Shown piece after piece: positions 43,696 to 54,798 of a stretch of 64,000 bases of DNA (positions are counted from its first letter, which is position 1; each line of letters starts with the position of its first letter). This DNA is from Lepus europaeus (taxonomy: Eukaryota; Chordata; Mammalia; Lagomorpha; Leporidae). The notes beneath the pieces are model-generated. The model was not told where the DNA came from. It saw only the letters and a list, made by a program, of their open reading frames with translations, and ran no database searches. The DNA lies in contig NC_084828.1 of assembly GCF_033115175.1 (NCBI RefSeq), positions 95,729,388-95,793,387 of the forward strand, written 5' to 3'. The position numbers and the translations under genes are program-made.

Positions 43696-44780
43696 CGCGG
43701 CCGCTTGGCATTTACGAGCGCTCTGGATTAATATTAGTTTATTAAGTAAGAAAGCAGGGGCCCTCTGCCATCTGTTCATCATTTTCCTGACCACTGGTGG
43801 GAGCCCAGAAGATTCAATAACAGCTTTACAAAGGGTCATAACCAGGTTTACCTGCAGCTGGACAGCCTGTGCTCGGGCCTGAGGCAGTGGCCATAAAGTA
43901 ATAAAAGCTCCTGTTTGCGAAACAAGAGAAATCAATAAGGGCTGCTGCCCACACGGCAGACCTACTTCTTTCCGGAAGCCTCCGAGTCCGGGAGACTCGC
44001 CTTCCTCCAGCCTCGTGGAGAGCAGAGGGAAGGGGCCGGGGTGGGGCGGCTGACTCCCCATAAGGGCTGCCCGCCTCAGACAAGGCTCCATTTCCACAGG
44101 ACTTAGCCGGAAAGAAACGCTGGGGAAAACACGGGGGAACCGAGCCCCGGCTGCGAAGGTGGGCTGAGCCCCACAGATACGGTTCCCAGTCTTAGATGTT
44201 GGCACATGTCTGTTTCCGTGACAACACGCGAGTATCTTCTGTGACTGCCTGGCCCGAGGCCCGGCTCACCCTGTTGTCCACCAGGATCGCCTCACAGCGT
44301 CCCAGGCCTTTGGCTTCCTCCTGCGCCTCTTACCTATTTCCCTCTTCTAAGCCAGGTGCCACGCTGTTCTCGCCGGCTCATCCCTGCAGCCAGCCCTGGA
44401 GTTAAGGGAACAGCAGCGACCCCGGCAGTGACTGCTCTAGGGTTTTCCAAGACTGTGCTTCCCTTTTCAATTAGACTGACCCAAAAGAACCCTTCGCTCT
44501 GCTGGTTTAACATCTAGCACTCAGCACCTGTTACTCAAAGAAGCGTAGGTCAGTTTTGGGGACAGTTATTTCTTTGCCAGTCATTATCTCTAGATTCTAA
44601 ATCAAATACATTTTAATAATTATATTCCTTTAGAATATGCTAAACTGAGAGACTGATTTAAGTTACTTTGTTATGTGATATTCAGGAAGGGGATTCTATG
44701 GTGTGTCTTCTTCATGAAAGAAATGGTACTGGCTCTGTCCAAAGGCGTTTCTGTCAACAATTCTGGGCAGAAAAGGCAGG

Positions 44781-45127
44781 AATAACACACTTTTTTTTTT
44801 TTTTGACAGGCAGAGTGGATAGTGAGAGAGAGAGATAGAGAGAAAGGTCTTCCGTTGGTTCACCCTCCAATGGCCGCTGCGGCCGGCTCATCGCGCTGAT
44901 CCGAAGCCAGGAGCCAGGTGCTTCTCCTGGTCTCCCATGTGGGTGCAGGGCCCAAGGACTTGGGTCATCCTCCACTGCACTCCCGGGCCATAGCAGAGAG
45001 CTGGCCTGGAAGAGGGGCAACCGGGATAGAATCCGGCACCCTAACCGGGACTAGAACCCGGTGTGCTGGTACCACAAGGCGGAGGATTAGCCTGTTAAGC
45101 CACGGCACCGGCCAATAACACACTTTT
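44781..45127 (-). repeat. Young C-SINE in the ETS intron, 14-bp TSD
   Basis: AATAACACACTTTT is at 44781-44794 and 45114-45127. It is the only sizeable repeat in this intron and looks recent. Confidence 0.95.
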
Positions 45128-45531
45128 AAAAACCTATTAAGATTGACCCATCTCTGATAATTTATATTTCTCCAAGTCAGAACCATTTGAAATACATAGT
45201 AGGGTGGTCACATCCTGTAATATACACACCAAAATATCATACAATATACTCATGTAACCTCAGACACAAGTTATGACCTATGTGGGATCTTCAGGTGTTA
45301 AATATATTTTGCGTGTACTCTACGGTGGAGAATGCTGCTCACACATGGGCTACAGACTGTCCTGTCTCTAGGAAGGGCCCTGCCAACCCCACCGGCCAGG
45401 TCAGAATGTGAGTGTGGAGGGGTGTATGTAACACAGTAAAAAGGCTCCGTGGAAGTGCGAACAACAAACGTCCCCAGCGTCCCCATCACCACCAGATCAA
45501 AGCCCCTGTGAGCCCAGCCCCCCGTGCTTAC

Positions 45532-45701
45532 CTCCTCTGGCTCTATCAGCTTAAACTCCATGCCCCGGCCTGTCCAGGCGATGAAGTGGGCGTTGGCTGG
45601 GTCATCCAGAAGGGTGACCAGGAACTGCCAGAGCTGAAGGGACCCTCGCCTCTGGTAAGGGGGTCCCTCCCGGTACATGGTGGGCTCCTGTTTGACCTTG
45701 C
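45532..45701 (-). CDS. ETV5: ETV5 exon encoding the start of the ETS domain
   Basis: A 170-bp exon (acceptor CCCAAACAG, donor GAGGAG/GTAAGC) that supplies the last two bases of Gly347, then 56 residues (human 348-403). It starts KVKQEP, the SUMO consensus that I recall as Lys350 in ERM. RRGS includes the serine that corresponds to the reported PKA site Ser367. LQLWQFLVTLLDD opens the ETS domain (helix 1), and the exon runs through WTGRGMEFKLIEPEE. RLEG/KVKQEPTMYREGPPYQRRG favours ETV5 over ETV1. Only 144 bp of intron separate it from the preceding exon. Confidence 0.97.
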
Positions 45702-45845
45702 CTGTTTGGGACAAAGACACACAAGCAGCGATTTAGTTCCTGGTTTCTCAGGTGACCCGGGCAAAGGGGAGCTGTCAATGCTGACTTCATGTTCCAGCAT
45801 CTCCAGCCCTCGGCCCAGCGATGAACCTCGGATGGGGCTACGTAC
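45702..45845 (-). other. ETV5: ETV5 short intron (144 bp)
   Basis: Donor GTACGTAG at 45845, acceptor CAG at 45704-45702. It is far shorter than the other introns in the window and contains no repeat. Confidence 0.93.
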
Positions 45846-45914
45846 CTTCCAGTCTCTCAGGCACGACGCAAGTGTCATCGAAGTACAACCGGGGGTCTTT
45901 TTCATAGGAAAAAC
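45846..45914 (-). CDS. ETV5: ETV5 69-bp exon (acidic segment before the ETS domain)
   Basis: Acceptor AAATTCCCCTTCAG, donor GAAG/GTACGT. The exon is phase 1-1: it completes a Gly codon, encodes FSYEKDPRLYFDDTCVVPER plus LE, and leaves one base for the next Gly (human 324-347). DDTCVVPE is conserved in PEA3-group proteins. Its length is a multiple of three with equal end phases, so skipping would keep the frame. Too short for an obvious frame of its own; found by translating between splice sites. Confidence 0.95.
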
Positions 45915-47229
45915 CTGAAGGGGAATTTAAAAACAAAGACCTTGTTACGCAACCGATTCTGGCTGTATTGTATTGAAACTAGATGTAAAGACTAAAATGT
46001 GATCTTAGCATTTCAGGTCCTAAGTTTTACCACCTTGTCTATGCCACATGCAAGTTTGGGGTCGTGGAGAGGACCTGGGGTTCAGATCCTGACAGCATGA
46101 CCTGAGCCCCAGTCGGAGCAGCATCCATTCCTGTTGCGGGAGCCCAGACAGCAGGGAAGCGCTGAGTCACCGCGGAGCTCCCTGGCATCTTGCTGACGAG
46201 GACTGTGAACACCAGGGCCGCTGTGACTAAGCCTGTCCATCTGAGAGGACATCTCCTCCACTTCCGCTGGCCTGGCTGCATGGAATGGCGGATCCGCCCG
46301 GAGGCCTCCACCATCTTCCTTTTTGCTAATATTCATTTCAGCCCTTCCTACAACCATCTCATTCAACTACGACAGTGCTCAAAAGAGGGAGGGGTCAAGA
46401 TCACACCGCCTTGGGCCTGCAGACCGCGGAGAGTGGGAAGTACAAAAGCGAGGTGACTGTTATCAACAGACACCGTGAAGGGAATCCGAAGCGATTCTCT
46501 AGCAATGCCCCTCGTGTGTTGCGTAGCTGGTGAAACAGAGGTCACCTAGGGGAGCTGACCGGACCAATGACGCATGCAGAGGAAGGGGCGGGGAAAGATG
46601 AAAGGGGTCAGGGAGAAGGAAGATGCCCAACAGCCTCCGCCCACGCACCCTGAATATATGCAGTGCTGACGACCGACCGTGCACCAGGCACCCTGACGAG
46701 CCCAGCGGCTGAATCAATGCTGGCTAACAGACAGCCCCTATGGGGATCTCCTCCTTCCCTCTCGTGGAGCCCGTGTGGGAGGCCTAGGGCCGCGGTGTGC
46801 TTTCCTGCACACTGCACGTCACGGGCAGTGCTCCAGGAGCTCCTGTCTGCAGAGGCAATGCCTCCCTGTGCGGGCCTCTCTGATGGCTCCTCCTTATGCG
46901 TTGCTGGCCATGCAGGCGGACAGCTAGGGGGAAACACTCGGCTGAGAGGCGCTTCCAGGAGCGTCCGCGAGGCGTGGGCTATGCATTGAAAAACCCCTGA
47001 GTCTAGGTAGCAAGACCTGACTCTGCAACTCTTTGTTCCTTCCTGACCAGCCCAGATGGAGTAGGTTTTTGGCAGGGCTGCCAGCGCTTTTCAGAGGTCT
47101 GGGACTGCAGAACAACACTGGCCAACCTGGAGGACACTGAGACCGTTCTGAGGTTTGTATTATTCACTTTTGTGTCTCGGCCACAAGCACAATTTCTCTG
47201 TTGCCTAGCTGCATCAGAGGAGGTATATT

Positions 47230-47395
47230 CTATTGGCATTTATGTATTATTTAATCCAATAAATATTTATGCCACGCACTGCGCTAAAAGGAGGGAAGGC
47301 TAGAGCCTGGATCTCAAGGAGCTTACAACATCTCAGCTGAAGGAGAAATAAACAAGACATGGCAGAGTGTGCAGGTCCAGAGGTGAGCTGGCTGG
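47230..47395 (+). repeat. L2-like 3' end fragment
   Basis: ATCCAATAAATATTTATGCC, CACTGCGCTAAAAGGAG and TCTCAAGGAGCTTACAACAT follow L2 order. Confidence 0.6.
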
Positions 47396-47535
47396 GACTC
47401 CAATCAACTGTGTGATTATGAACAAATTAATCTCTGTGCGACTTTCCTCACTGGAAAACTGGGGAAGATAATAATTCCTACCTTTGAGGTTGTTATGAGA
47501 ATTTAATGAGTTAATGTTTATTCTGTTCCCTGATC
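47396..47535 (+). repeat. MIR SINE fragment
   Basis: CAACTGTGTGATTATGAACA, CTCACTGGAAAACTGGGGAA and GTTATGAGAATTTAATGAGT match the MIR core as I remember it. Confidence 0.7.
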
Positions 47536-47550
47536 TGTTTCTCTAAACGT

Positions 47551-47860
47551 TTTTTAAAAATTGTTTTACTTGTTTACTTAGAGAGAGAGAGAGAGCAAGC
47601 AAGCATACATTCCCATCTGCTGGTTCACTCCCCAAATGTTCTCAGCTGCTGCCACTGCACCAGGCAGAAGCCAGGAACAGGGAAGGCGATCCAGGGCTCC
47701 TAGGTGGGAGGCAGGAACCCAGCTACTCGAGCCATCACCCCTGCCTCCCAGGGTCTGCATTAGCAGGAAGCTGGAGTCGGGAGCCAGAGCCAGGAATCGA
47801 ACCCAGGTACTCTGCTGTCGGACACAGGTGTCAACCACCACGCCAAACACCTGCTCCCTA
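47551..47860 (-). repeat. Old diverged SINE
   Basis: AGAGAGAGAGAGAGCAAGCA, CCATCACCCCTGCCTCCCAG and the end CACGCCAAACACCTGCTCCC. Confidence 0.75.
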
Positions 47861-48951
47861 TCTCTCCATCTTTACACCAGAGTGTCAAGAAGAATTCCTG
47901 GTACCTCAGTGTATAATAAATGATGGGTTAAAAAATGGCAACTGCACACTGCGATTAAGTACTATTAAGAAATTAAGTGGATAACGTGAGAGCTGTGTCT
48001 TGTATTTTCTGTCATGAAATCTTGAGGACAGAGACCATGCCCTGAGTACCTCGGTGTCCTTAAAGCACCCTGCACATAACACATGCTTAAAAAACACCTG
48101 AATGAATGATTTATAGCCTCCATTTTGAAAAGAAAGATTCAAGAATATAATGCTAACGTTTAAGTCATAGATTCAGTGGCCCCTGATAAACGTATTTTCC
48201 AACTTAGAACCAGAAAACTGACTTTTCTGACAAATGGGTACGCCTTATATTATGAATAAGACTGACACAACCCATTTTGCTTCGTGCTTTTTGCTTTGAA
48301 GCTCTGTATTTTCCGTAAGTATTTTGATAATGCAGTGATGTTTTCATGGTCTTATAAAATCATTAGAAGTGAACTACTTAAAAGTTTACACACTTACTAG
48401 ACATGCCGCGCCATTTTTAGAGCTTTTCTTCTTCTAAGGTACCGATAAAAAACTCACACTAACCTGGGCACAAAAACTCGTAAATCTAGACGATACCCTC
48501 AGTTTGGTTCTGAAAGCTAATCAGGCAAAGGCCTGCCTATGAGGACTACGGTTCTGGTCTGTTTTGTGGTTTCTAGTCATCTAGCGGGCCTCGAAAACAT
48601 CTGAAAGGGGCTACTGGTTTAAGTAAAATTTAAGTTGGCTGGGTCTGCACCAGCAGTTCCATCCGTTGTGGCCAACAATCACCCATCCCTCAAACAAGGT
48701 GGCAGGAAGGAAGAACCTGCTGGAGGGGCAAAGTGGAAATGAAAGATTCAAAGCCACACGCCAGGATTCCAGGTGAACGTTTAAGGCAGGACGGCGATGT
48801 GAGCAATCACAGATGCCAATCAGAAACACTTGTTTCACTAACAGTTTCACAGGCATCTGTGGTCAAGCCTGCTAAGAAGGCTAAGAAAAACCATGTCATG
48901 GCAATTCAGAGTCATTAAAAATGCCACGCTCTTTGAAATTCACTTCTTCAA

Positions 48952-48974
48952 TGTGTGTGTGTGTGTGTGTGCGT
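48952..48974 (+). repeat. (GT)n microsatellite
   Basis: About 11 GT units with one GC interruption, in an ETV5 intron. Possible length polymorphism. Confidence 0.9.
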
Positions 48975-49009
48975 GTTTGGGGGTGGGGGTCAGGAAAAGC
49001 AATGGCCAA

Positions 49010-49029
49010 GGGCGGGGAAGGGGGTGGGG
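49010..49029 (+). other. G-quadruplex motif
   Basis: GGGCGGGGAAGGGGGTGGGG: G runs of 3, 4, 5 and 4 with loops of 1-2 bases. Confidence 0.65.
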
Positions 49030-49451
49030 TGTGGCACACACAGACACCAGACAGTCCACGTGTAGTAAGCAACCTAGTGCCTCACTAAAAATACTTCTTT
49101 GAGAGCACGCTCTTCACTCAGTGCTGTAATTATGCAAAATGCTTTCCTCTCTCTCTTCCACTCTCCCTCCTAGTTGGTCTGCCGCTGTCATAGAAGGCTT
49201 CTGTAGCAACACGCGGGAACCTGGGAGAGAACCGCACACGGCAGGGCCTGTCCTGGCCACCGGGCCAGTAGACAGCCCTGCCTTTCCAGGGCTGGACACT
49301 CAGTGTCACAGGCTGTCCAGTGAAACACTACCTCGCCTCCCACTGAACCAATCAGTGGGAAGCGGCCACTCGGAGAACCCGCCCTTGTGACTTGATCACC
49401 TATCAAAACTGGCCAACACTTCGCAGCTGTTGGTTTTACCCTTGGTCTGAA

Positions 49452-49770
49452 ACACTGCAGCCCAGCTCTTCTCAACCTGGGGTGCGCACTGGAATCACCT
49501 GGAGAGCTTGGAAGATGGTGACCTTTGGCTTCCATCCAGGGCCCTGGGCGAAGTGTGGGCGTCAAAACTTCTAAAAGTTTCCCAGGCGATCCCGTGTGCA
49601 GCCCGAGTTGAGAGCCACTATCATGTGGCTTTCGAGCTTGAAGGTGTATTAGAGGCTCCTGTAGGCTTGTTAAATCAGACCGTGGGGGCCCCACCCCTGG
49701 GCTGGTCTCCCCAGGGTGCATTTCTAAGAAGTTCCACATGAAGCTAATCACACTGGGTAATCAGCCTGCT
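49452..49770. repeat. MER5-like hAT DNA transposon remnants (two pieces)
   Basis: The first piece runs from AGCTCTTCTCAACCTGGGGT to AGTTGAGAGCCACTA, so its ends are imperfect inverted repeats. ACTGGAATCACCTGGAGAGC is the familiar core. The second piece (about 49640-49770) has GGGGCCCCACCCCTGGGCTG and TGCATTTCTAAGAAGTTCCA. Confidence 0.65.
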
Positions 49771-50454
49771 CTAGAGTCATAAAGAGAGATGTACTGGACA
49801 GAAAACCAGACAGACTCCCGAGGGACATGTTCTAAGGAGGGAGAAGGAAAAAGCGTCCCTGTGCCAGTGTTCAGAAACAGGTCTGCACCGACCAGCTCAG
49901 GTCCTGCAGCCAGAAGCCTACCTTCCTCCGCCTCTCACGCCCCTCAGACTTCAGCGTGGTCCCTAACAGGGCTCCCTGCCATCAAATGAACCGGCTCATC
50001 TGCCATTGTCATCCACTCATGCAGGAGCCATTCAGCAATGCTCCTTGCAGGCTGAAAGCTCCATTATCTTCCCCCAACAAAAGGCCCCCTTCTCCCGTTT
50101 GACTCCCATCTAATTACTTCTTTAAAGGAATCCTAAATTTTAAAAATCTGTGACAACGCACTCAAAACAAACAAAACTAAGGCCCTCTCACAAAAACCTG
50201 GCAGTGGATGCCTTGAAAATGTCAAATCCTTTTAGCCCAGAAATTTTAGGAATGTAGCTTCAAGAATTCATCAAGGGGATGTGAAAAGATTTAGCAAAGA
50301 TTCGGTCTGGTTTATTCTGTGAATAATTTGGGAGCACCTACATTTTCAGCAACAGGTGACCAGTGAAATGCATACCCATGCAGTGAGTACTTTCCAGCCA
50401 TGGACGAGGAAAACACAGAGGAATGTTTGATGCTATGGAGATTATACTGGCTGT

Positions 50455-50700
50455 GGCGTACAGAGGGAGATGAAGCGTGTAGGCTCTGGAGCCCACGGGG
50501 CTTGGCTCAGAGTTCTGACTCTGTCCTCCCAGCCATGTGACCATGGGCAAATCTTTTAACCTCTCTGAGCCTCCGTTTCATCACTCAACTAGAGGGGTAT
50601 TAAGAGTATCTTACAGAACTGCTATGTGAAGTAAATGACCTAATGCATGCAAAGAGCTTACAACAGTGCTAGACACATGGGTTAGTGATGACTGTTAGAA
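50455..50700 (+). repeat. MIR SINE, nearly full length
   Basis: TAGGCTCTGGAGCCCACGGG, CAGCCATGTGACCATGGGCA, TAACCTCTCTGAGCCTCCGT and ACAGTGCTAGACACATGGGT in order. Confidence 0.8.
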
Positions 50701-51077
50701 GGAGAAAAACCGGCCGGCGCCGTGGCTCAACAGGCTAATCCTCCGCCTTGCGGCGCCGGCACACCAGGTTCTAGTCCCGGTCGGGGCACCGATCCTGTCC
50801 CGGCTGCCCCTCTTCCAGGCCAGCTCTCTGCTGTGGCCAGGGAGTGCAGTGGAGGCTAGCCCAAGTGTTTGGGCTCTGCACCCCATGGGAGACCAGGAGA
50901 AGCACCTGGCTCCTGCCATCGGAACAGCGCGGTGCGCCGGCCGCAGCGCGCCAACCGCGGCGGCCATTAGAGGGTGAACCAACGGCAAAGGAAGACCTTT
51001 CTCTCTGTCTCTCTCTCTCTCTCACTGTCCACTCTGCCTGTCAAAAATTTAAAAAAAAAAAAAAAAGGAGAAAAACC
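50699..51077 (+). repeat. Young C-SINE, antisense to ETV5, with TSD
   Basis: GGAGAAAAACC ends at 50711 and recurs at 51067-51077 after the A tail. Head GGCCGGCGCCGTGGCTCAAC and tail TCTGCCTGTCAAAAATT are well preserved. It inserted at the 3' end of the MIR. Confidence 0.95.
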
Positions 51078-51125
51078 AGACTATAACATGAGTCCTGTTC
51101 CATCTATACAGTTCTAGATGAGAAG

Positions 51126-51240
51126 ACTTGAAATCATTCATGGAAAATGGAATTAAAAGATGTTTATTTTGGTATAAACGTTTATTTGAAATCTATGTTG
51201 TTTTTTCTTAATATGTACATTCCACAAACTTTTTGAGGAT
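51126..51240. repeat. MITE-like inverted-repeat element, copy 1
   Basis: The left end (TTGAAATCATTCATGGAAAA) and the reverse complement of the right end (TACATTCCACAAACTTTTTG) pair imperfectly. The centre GAATTAAAAGATGTTTATTT matches the element at 62263. Family not identified. Confidence 0.6.
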
Positions 51241-51847
51241 CCCTCACATTCACATATGCACAGGAAAGACTGCAAGATCTATAGCAAGGTAATGATTATC
51301 TCTGGACAGCAAGATTTAATTTTCATATTTTTTACGATATTTTCTAAAATTTTTTTTGGTTGTGGTAAAAATAAGTTATGGAACTTTACATTTTAAAGAA
51401 AAACTAGCTGAAAAGCAAACTCCTTCGGGAAACTGTGGGACTAGCTCCACTCAGACCACTTTCTTGAAGCCATATGCTACAGAATATTAATGCATCTTAT
51501 TTGTTCTAAATTCCTTTCACTCAATTAGTAGGTCAGCACTAATGAAAGCAAAGTCACAGGTTCAATCTGTCTACTGCTGCTGCTCCGGGTTACTGTGAGA
51601 TTATCTCAGAGATTCACTGCTGAGCTGGCACCAAAGAGCTAGGGCTGAAGAACTGGGATAGACAGCATACCCTTGACATAACACCATCATCCTCACATGC
51701 AAATAAGCGTCAGGATATGCGACAATCCGGGCTTGTGGGCAAATTACATCTGTCCTCATCTTCCTCCTTTGAGATACCTTTTTATTTATCTAATTAGAAA
51801 ATATTTCCATTGTGGTCTTCTCTATAAATGTTTTGTATATAACAAAA

Positions 51848-51910
51848 GGGACTTGACAAAGTTCACAGAGAATGGAATTAAAAGATAAAAGTTCATAAAG
51901 TTCATTTTCT
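51848..51910. repeat. MITE-like fragment, copy 2
   Basis: CACAGAGAATGGAATTAAAAG and neighbouring bases match one end and the centre of the elements at 51126 and 62263. Confidence 0.45.
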
Positions 51911-52477
51911 ATTTCATCAACCTGTCCAGCCCAACTCTCCCATTCTCATCGCCCTGACCGCTCACCCCCGCCCCTGCAGCTTTCTCAAGGTCAGTGACAA
52001 ACACTTCACATTCCTTCCTATCTGCCATTTATCATGTAATAATAATTGTAATGAAGAGCTACCCACCTACACGGGGAGACTAAGTAAAACACAGAAACGG
52101 AGTCTAAAACGCTTTTCTAAGGTGTCCTTGAACCACTATCCCTGACAAAGTTCCCATTTAGGCTGATAGCTGTACAACCTCCACGTCTGGAAACGCGAAG
52201 ACCAGGTGGCTCAATTTTTCCTTCAATTCTGTCCAGTGAACTTTAGAGTTAGGGTCACAGCTACTGAAAATGCCGGCAGCTCTCACAGTGCTCAGGAGCG
52301 TGCCTCATACCCTGTGTGCAAAACAACTCAAGATTATGATCAATTAGCTCTCCCATGCATGTGCTAAGGAAGGTTTAGCCTGTGTTCTCAAACCATAGCC
52401 TGGAAACTGAACAACATTAAGCTTGAACATTATTTGGAGGAAAAAAAAATAAACAAACAAACAAGGAGGCGCCTTAC

Positions 52478-52537
52478 CCTCATGGCTGCTGGAGAAATAC
52501 CCCCCTCTCATGTAGGATGACTGGCAGTTAGGCACTT
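52478..52537 (-). CDS. ETV5: ETV5 60-bp exon
   Basis: Acceptor GTTTCCATTTCAG, donor GAGG/GTAAGG. Phase 1-1: two bases complete Glu304, then 19 residues VPNCQSSYMRGGYFSSSHE, then one base of Gly324. The sequence matches the ETV5 segment between the IKQEP motif and the FSYEKDP block; ETV1 has a different, longer version here. Like the 69-bp exon downstream it is a multiple of three and could be skipped in frame. Confidence 0.95.
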
Positions 52538-54798
52538 CTGAAATGGAAACACAGACGGACACAACTCCCATCAGTGGTTTCTACACTGGAAGCAGCACAC
52601 CCATTTTGCTGCAGCTCTGCAGTAAAGTCCCCTGAACCTCCTACTTCAAGTTCATGTCTTCTCAGCCTTCTCCTTGGGAATGGTACCAGCCCAGTAACAC
52701 AGGAAACACTGCAACTCACCATCTGAAGGCAAGACACACCTGATCGAAAGTCACGGGAGGAAAACAACGGATGCCCATTCTCATAATCCCCTCAACGCAG
52801 AGATTGGTCGCCACCAAATGTAGTAGCCCAAGAAACTGGCTTTCGAATGACCAAGCTTGGCCTCCTGCTTATCCTGACTGCTGGGTTTTCTGGTGGGGGT
52901 GGGGGGCAGGACTTCCGTCCATCTTGCCCAACTTGCTCCCCTTTACTGCTGATTTTGCACATCTAATTGTGCTCCAAGTGCTAAGGGTATTTTCAGGTCA
53001 AATGGATGAGATGAGCTATGGTTATGGAGCCAGGACAAGAGCTGACAGGGGTGGGGAACTGCCTGCTTTCACCACGCTGGGGGTGTGAACGCCAAAGCCA
53101 AACCATTCTCAGGTGGTCTCTTCTTTGTGCCTTACATTATCAAGGGGTCCACTGAGTGGATGGACAGGGAAGCAAGTGGTGCCTGGGGTGGGGGGAATGA
53201 GCCTCGCCCAGGAACAGCACCCCGATTGAAGAATGACAGATACGGTGACATCTGTTGAGTATCTTGGTTTATTTAAGGGGGTAGGGTGGGGTGAAAAAAC
53301 CCTCAGGAGAGATTTATAAAAAAAAAAAAAAAAAAGTCAATTCCAAAGGAAAAAATGTTGCTGGTCATGCCCTACTCCTAAGAAAAATACATCAAAGACT
53401 TCAAGAGGAATGCTGGTGGAGAGTTTTACAAGTTACCATGACCTAATTTTTTGTCACAAAGCAACAGATGTCTCCCTTTTGCCTACTTCCCCAGCCCTTC
53501 CCATAACCAATTTTTGCCTGAATGGAGCAATCTGTGTATTATCATAGAGAAGGCCAAAAGCCAATGCCATATCCCATCCCATTTGCTAAAAGCCACTCAA
53601 GTTCAAACACCTACAACCACCCTTAAATTCCTTTAACACCAACTACAAAAAAAAAAAAAAAAAGTGTGAAAAAGTTTATGTCATATCTGAAAGAGGAAGG
53701 AGAAACAAAGAGGAACCGGTTTCTAAGTTGCAAGCTGTAAAATTCCAACCCTCCTTTCCCCTAACGGCCTCACTGCATATTCCTGGCCTACAAAATACCT
53801 CACGAGGGCATGAATACGGGAGGGACAAAGGAGGGTTCTCCTCCAAACACAGCTTAGATGTCTTAAGTTCCTAGGCAAGAGATAGCCAATAGCCAAACAG
53901 TTGGTGCCGTCCGATGTTAGACCTCTCCCGAGGTGGACGCACATGCTGAAGCAGAGCAGTGATTCTCATGGAGCACCTTGGAGTACCCACGGTACTGCAA
54001 TACTGCACCAGGTGCTTTCATCAGAACACCGTTCTTTCAAAAAGGAAAGAATCCTGCCCTACACATGGCCTCTACTTAATGGCTCCGTTGTAGGAAATGA
54101 AGCAAAACCACGAAACTAGAGACAGAACTAAATCCAGAAGTAACATTCCTTGTGTTTAGTTCCTAAAGCTAATAAGTCTTAAAAAAAAAAAAAAGGGCAC
54201 CACCCCAGACTGGACCCCAGAACCTTCAGACTGAGACTCCGAAGTGTACTTTGCACCACTTTGGAATGCCTACGGCACTTCTTGCATTTTGCAACACTTT
54301 GCTGTTTTGGTGTATATTTAGTTATGCACAAACGCATCTGCTTTTGCTAGGTCTTAAGTTCTTTGACTACAATTCTTTTTTTTTTTTTTTTTTTTGACAG
54401 GCAGAGTGGATAGTGAGAGAGACAGAGAGAAAGGTTTTCCTTTTTGCCGTTGGTTCACCCTCCAATGGCCGCTACGGCCAGCGCTGCGCTGATCCGAAGG
54501 CAGGAGCCAGGTGCTTCTCCTGGTCTCCCATGCAGGTGCAGGGCCCAAGCACTTGGGCCATCCTCCACTGCATTCGTGGGCCACAGCAGAGAGCTGGCCT
54601 GGAAGAGGGGCGACCGGGATAAGAACCTGGTGTGCTGGCGCCGCAAGGCGGAGGATTAGCCTGTTAAGCCACGGCGCCGGCCTTGACTACAATTCTTATA
54701 TTCTAGTATCAAGCACTCCACACGAAGATGACACTCGGTAACAACCAGACAAACGAACACAGGAATGAAGAAACAAAATGGCATGATATCACGCTAAC
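52538..54798 (-). other. ETV5: ETV5 intron (2261 bp)
   Basis: Donor GTTAGCGT at 54798 (a less common GTTAG start), acceptor CAG at 52540-52538. It holds a young SINE at 54363 and A-rich runs at 53319, 53647 and 54180. G-rich tracts lie near 52894 and 53275. The rest is unassigned. Confidence 0.85.
54363..54697 (-). repeat. Young C-SINE in ETV5 intron, 15-bp TSD, head shortened
   Basis: TTGACTACAATTCTT is at 54363-54377 and 54683-54697. About 25 bases are missing between CGACCGGGATA and GAACCTGGTGTG. It is in ETV5 sense and ends 102 bp from the nearest donor. Confidence 0.95.

Larger units (their letters stand above)
40973..45531 (-). other. ETV5: ETV5 intron splitting the ETS domain (4559 bp), repeat-poor
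   Basis: Donor GTAAGCAC at 45531, acceptor CAG at 40975-40973. Only one SINE (44781-45127) and a ~50-bp SINE tail fragment (41868-41922) are seen. Otherwise there are no recognised repeats, although the window averages about one SINE per kb. It holds a CpG-rich segment with CCAAT and TCACGTGA motifs (43540-43740), a G-quadruplex motif (43462-43484) and an alternating CG tract (42863-42895). 43040-43290 is rich in TAAT cores. No exon recognised. Confidence 0.8.
45915..52477 (-). other. ETV5: ETV5 intron (6563 bp)
   Basis: Donor GTAAGGCG at 52477, acceptor CAG at 45917-45915. It holds ancient L2/MIR pieces (47230-47530, 50455-50700), an old SINE at 47551, a MER5-like repeat at 49455, a young SINE at 50699, a MITE-like element at 51126 and a G-rich tract near 49010. 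45915-47230 and 47858-49450 show no recognised repeat apart from a (GT)n run at 48952-48974. Confidence 0.85.

Noticed and set aside
43654..44205. 183-codon minus frame in the ETS intron as an alternative ETV5 exon
   Set aside because: No similarity to PEA3-group proteins. CpG- and GC-rich composition explains the lack of stops.
45412..45918. 168-codon plus frame across two ETV5 exons
   Set aside because: It is the antisense shadow of the 170-bp and 69-bp exons and the short intron between them.
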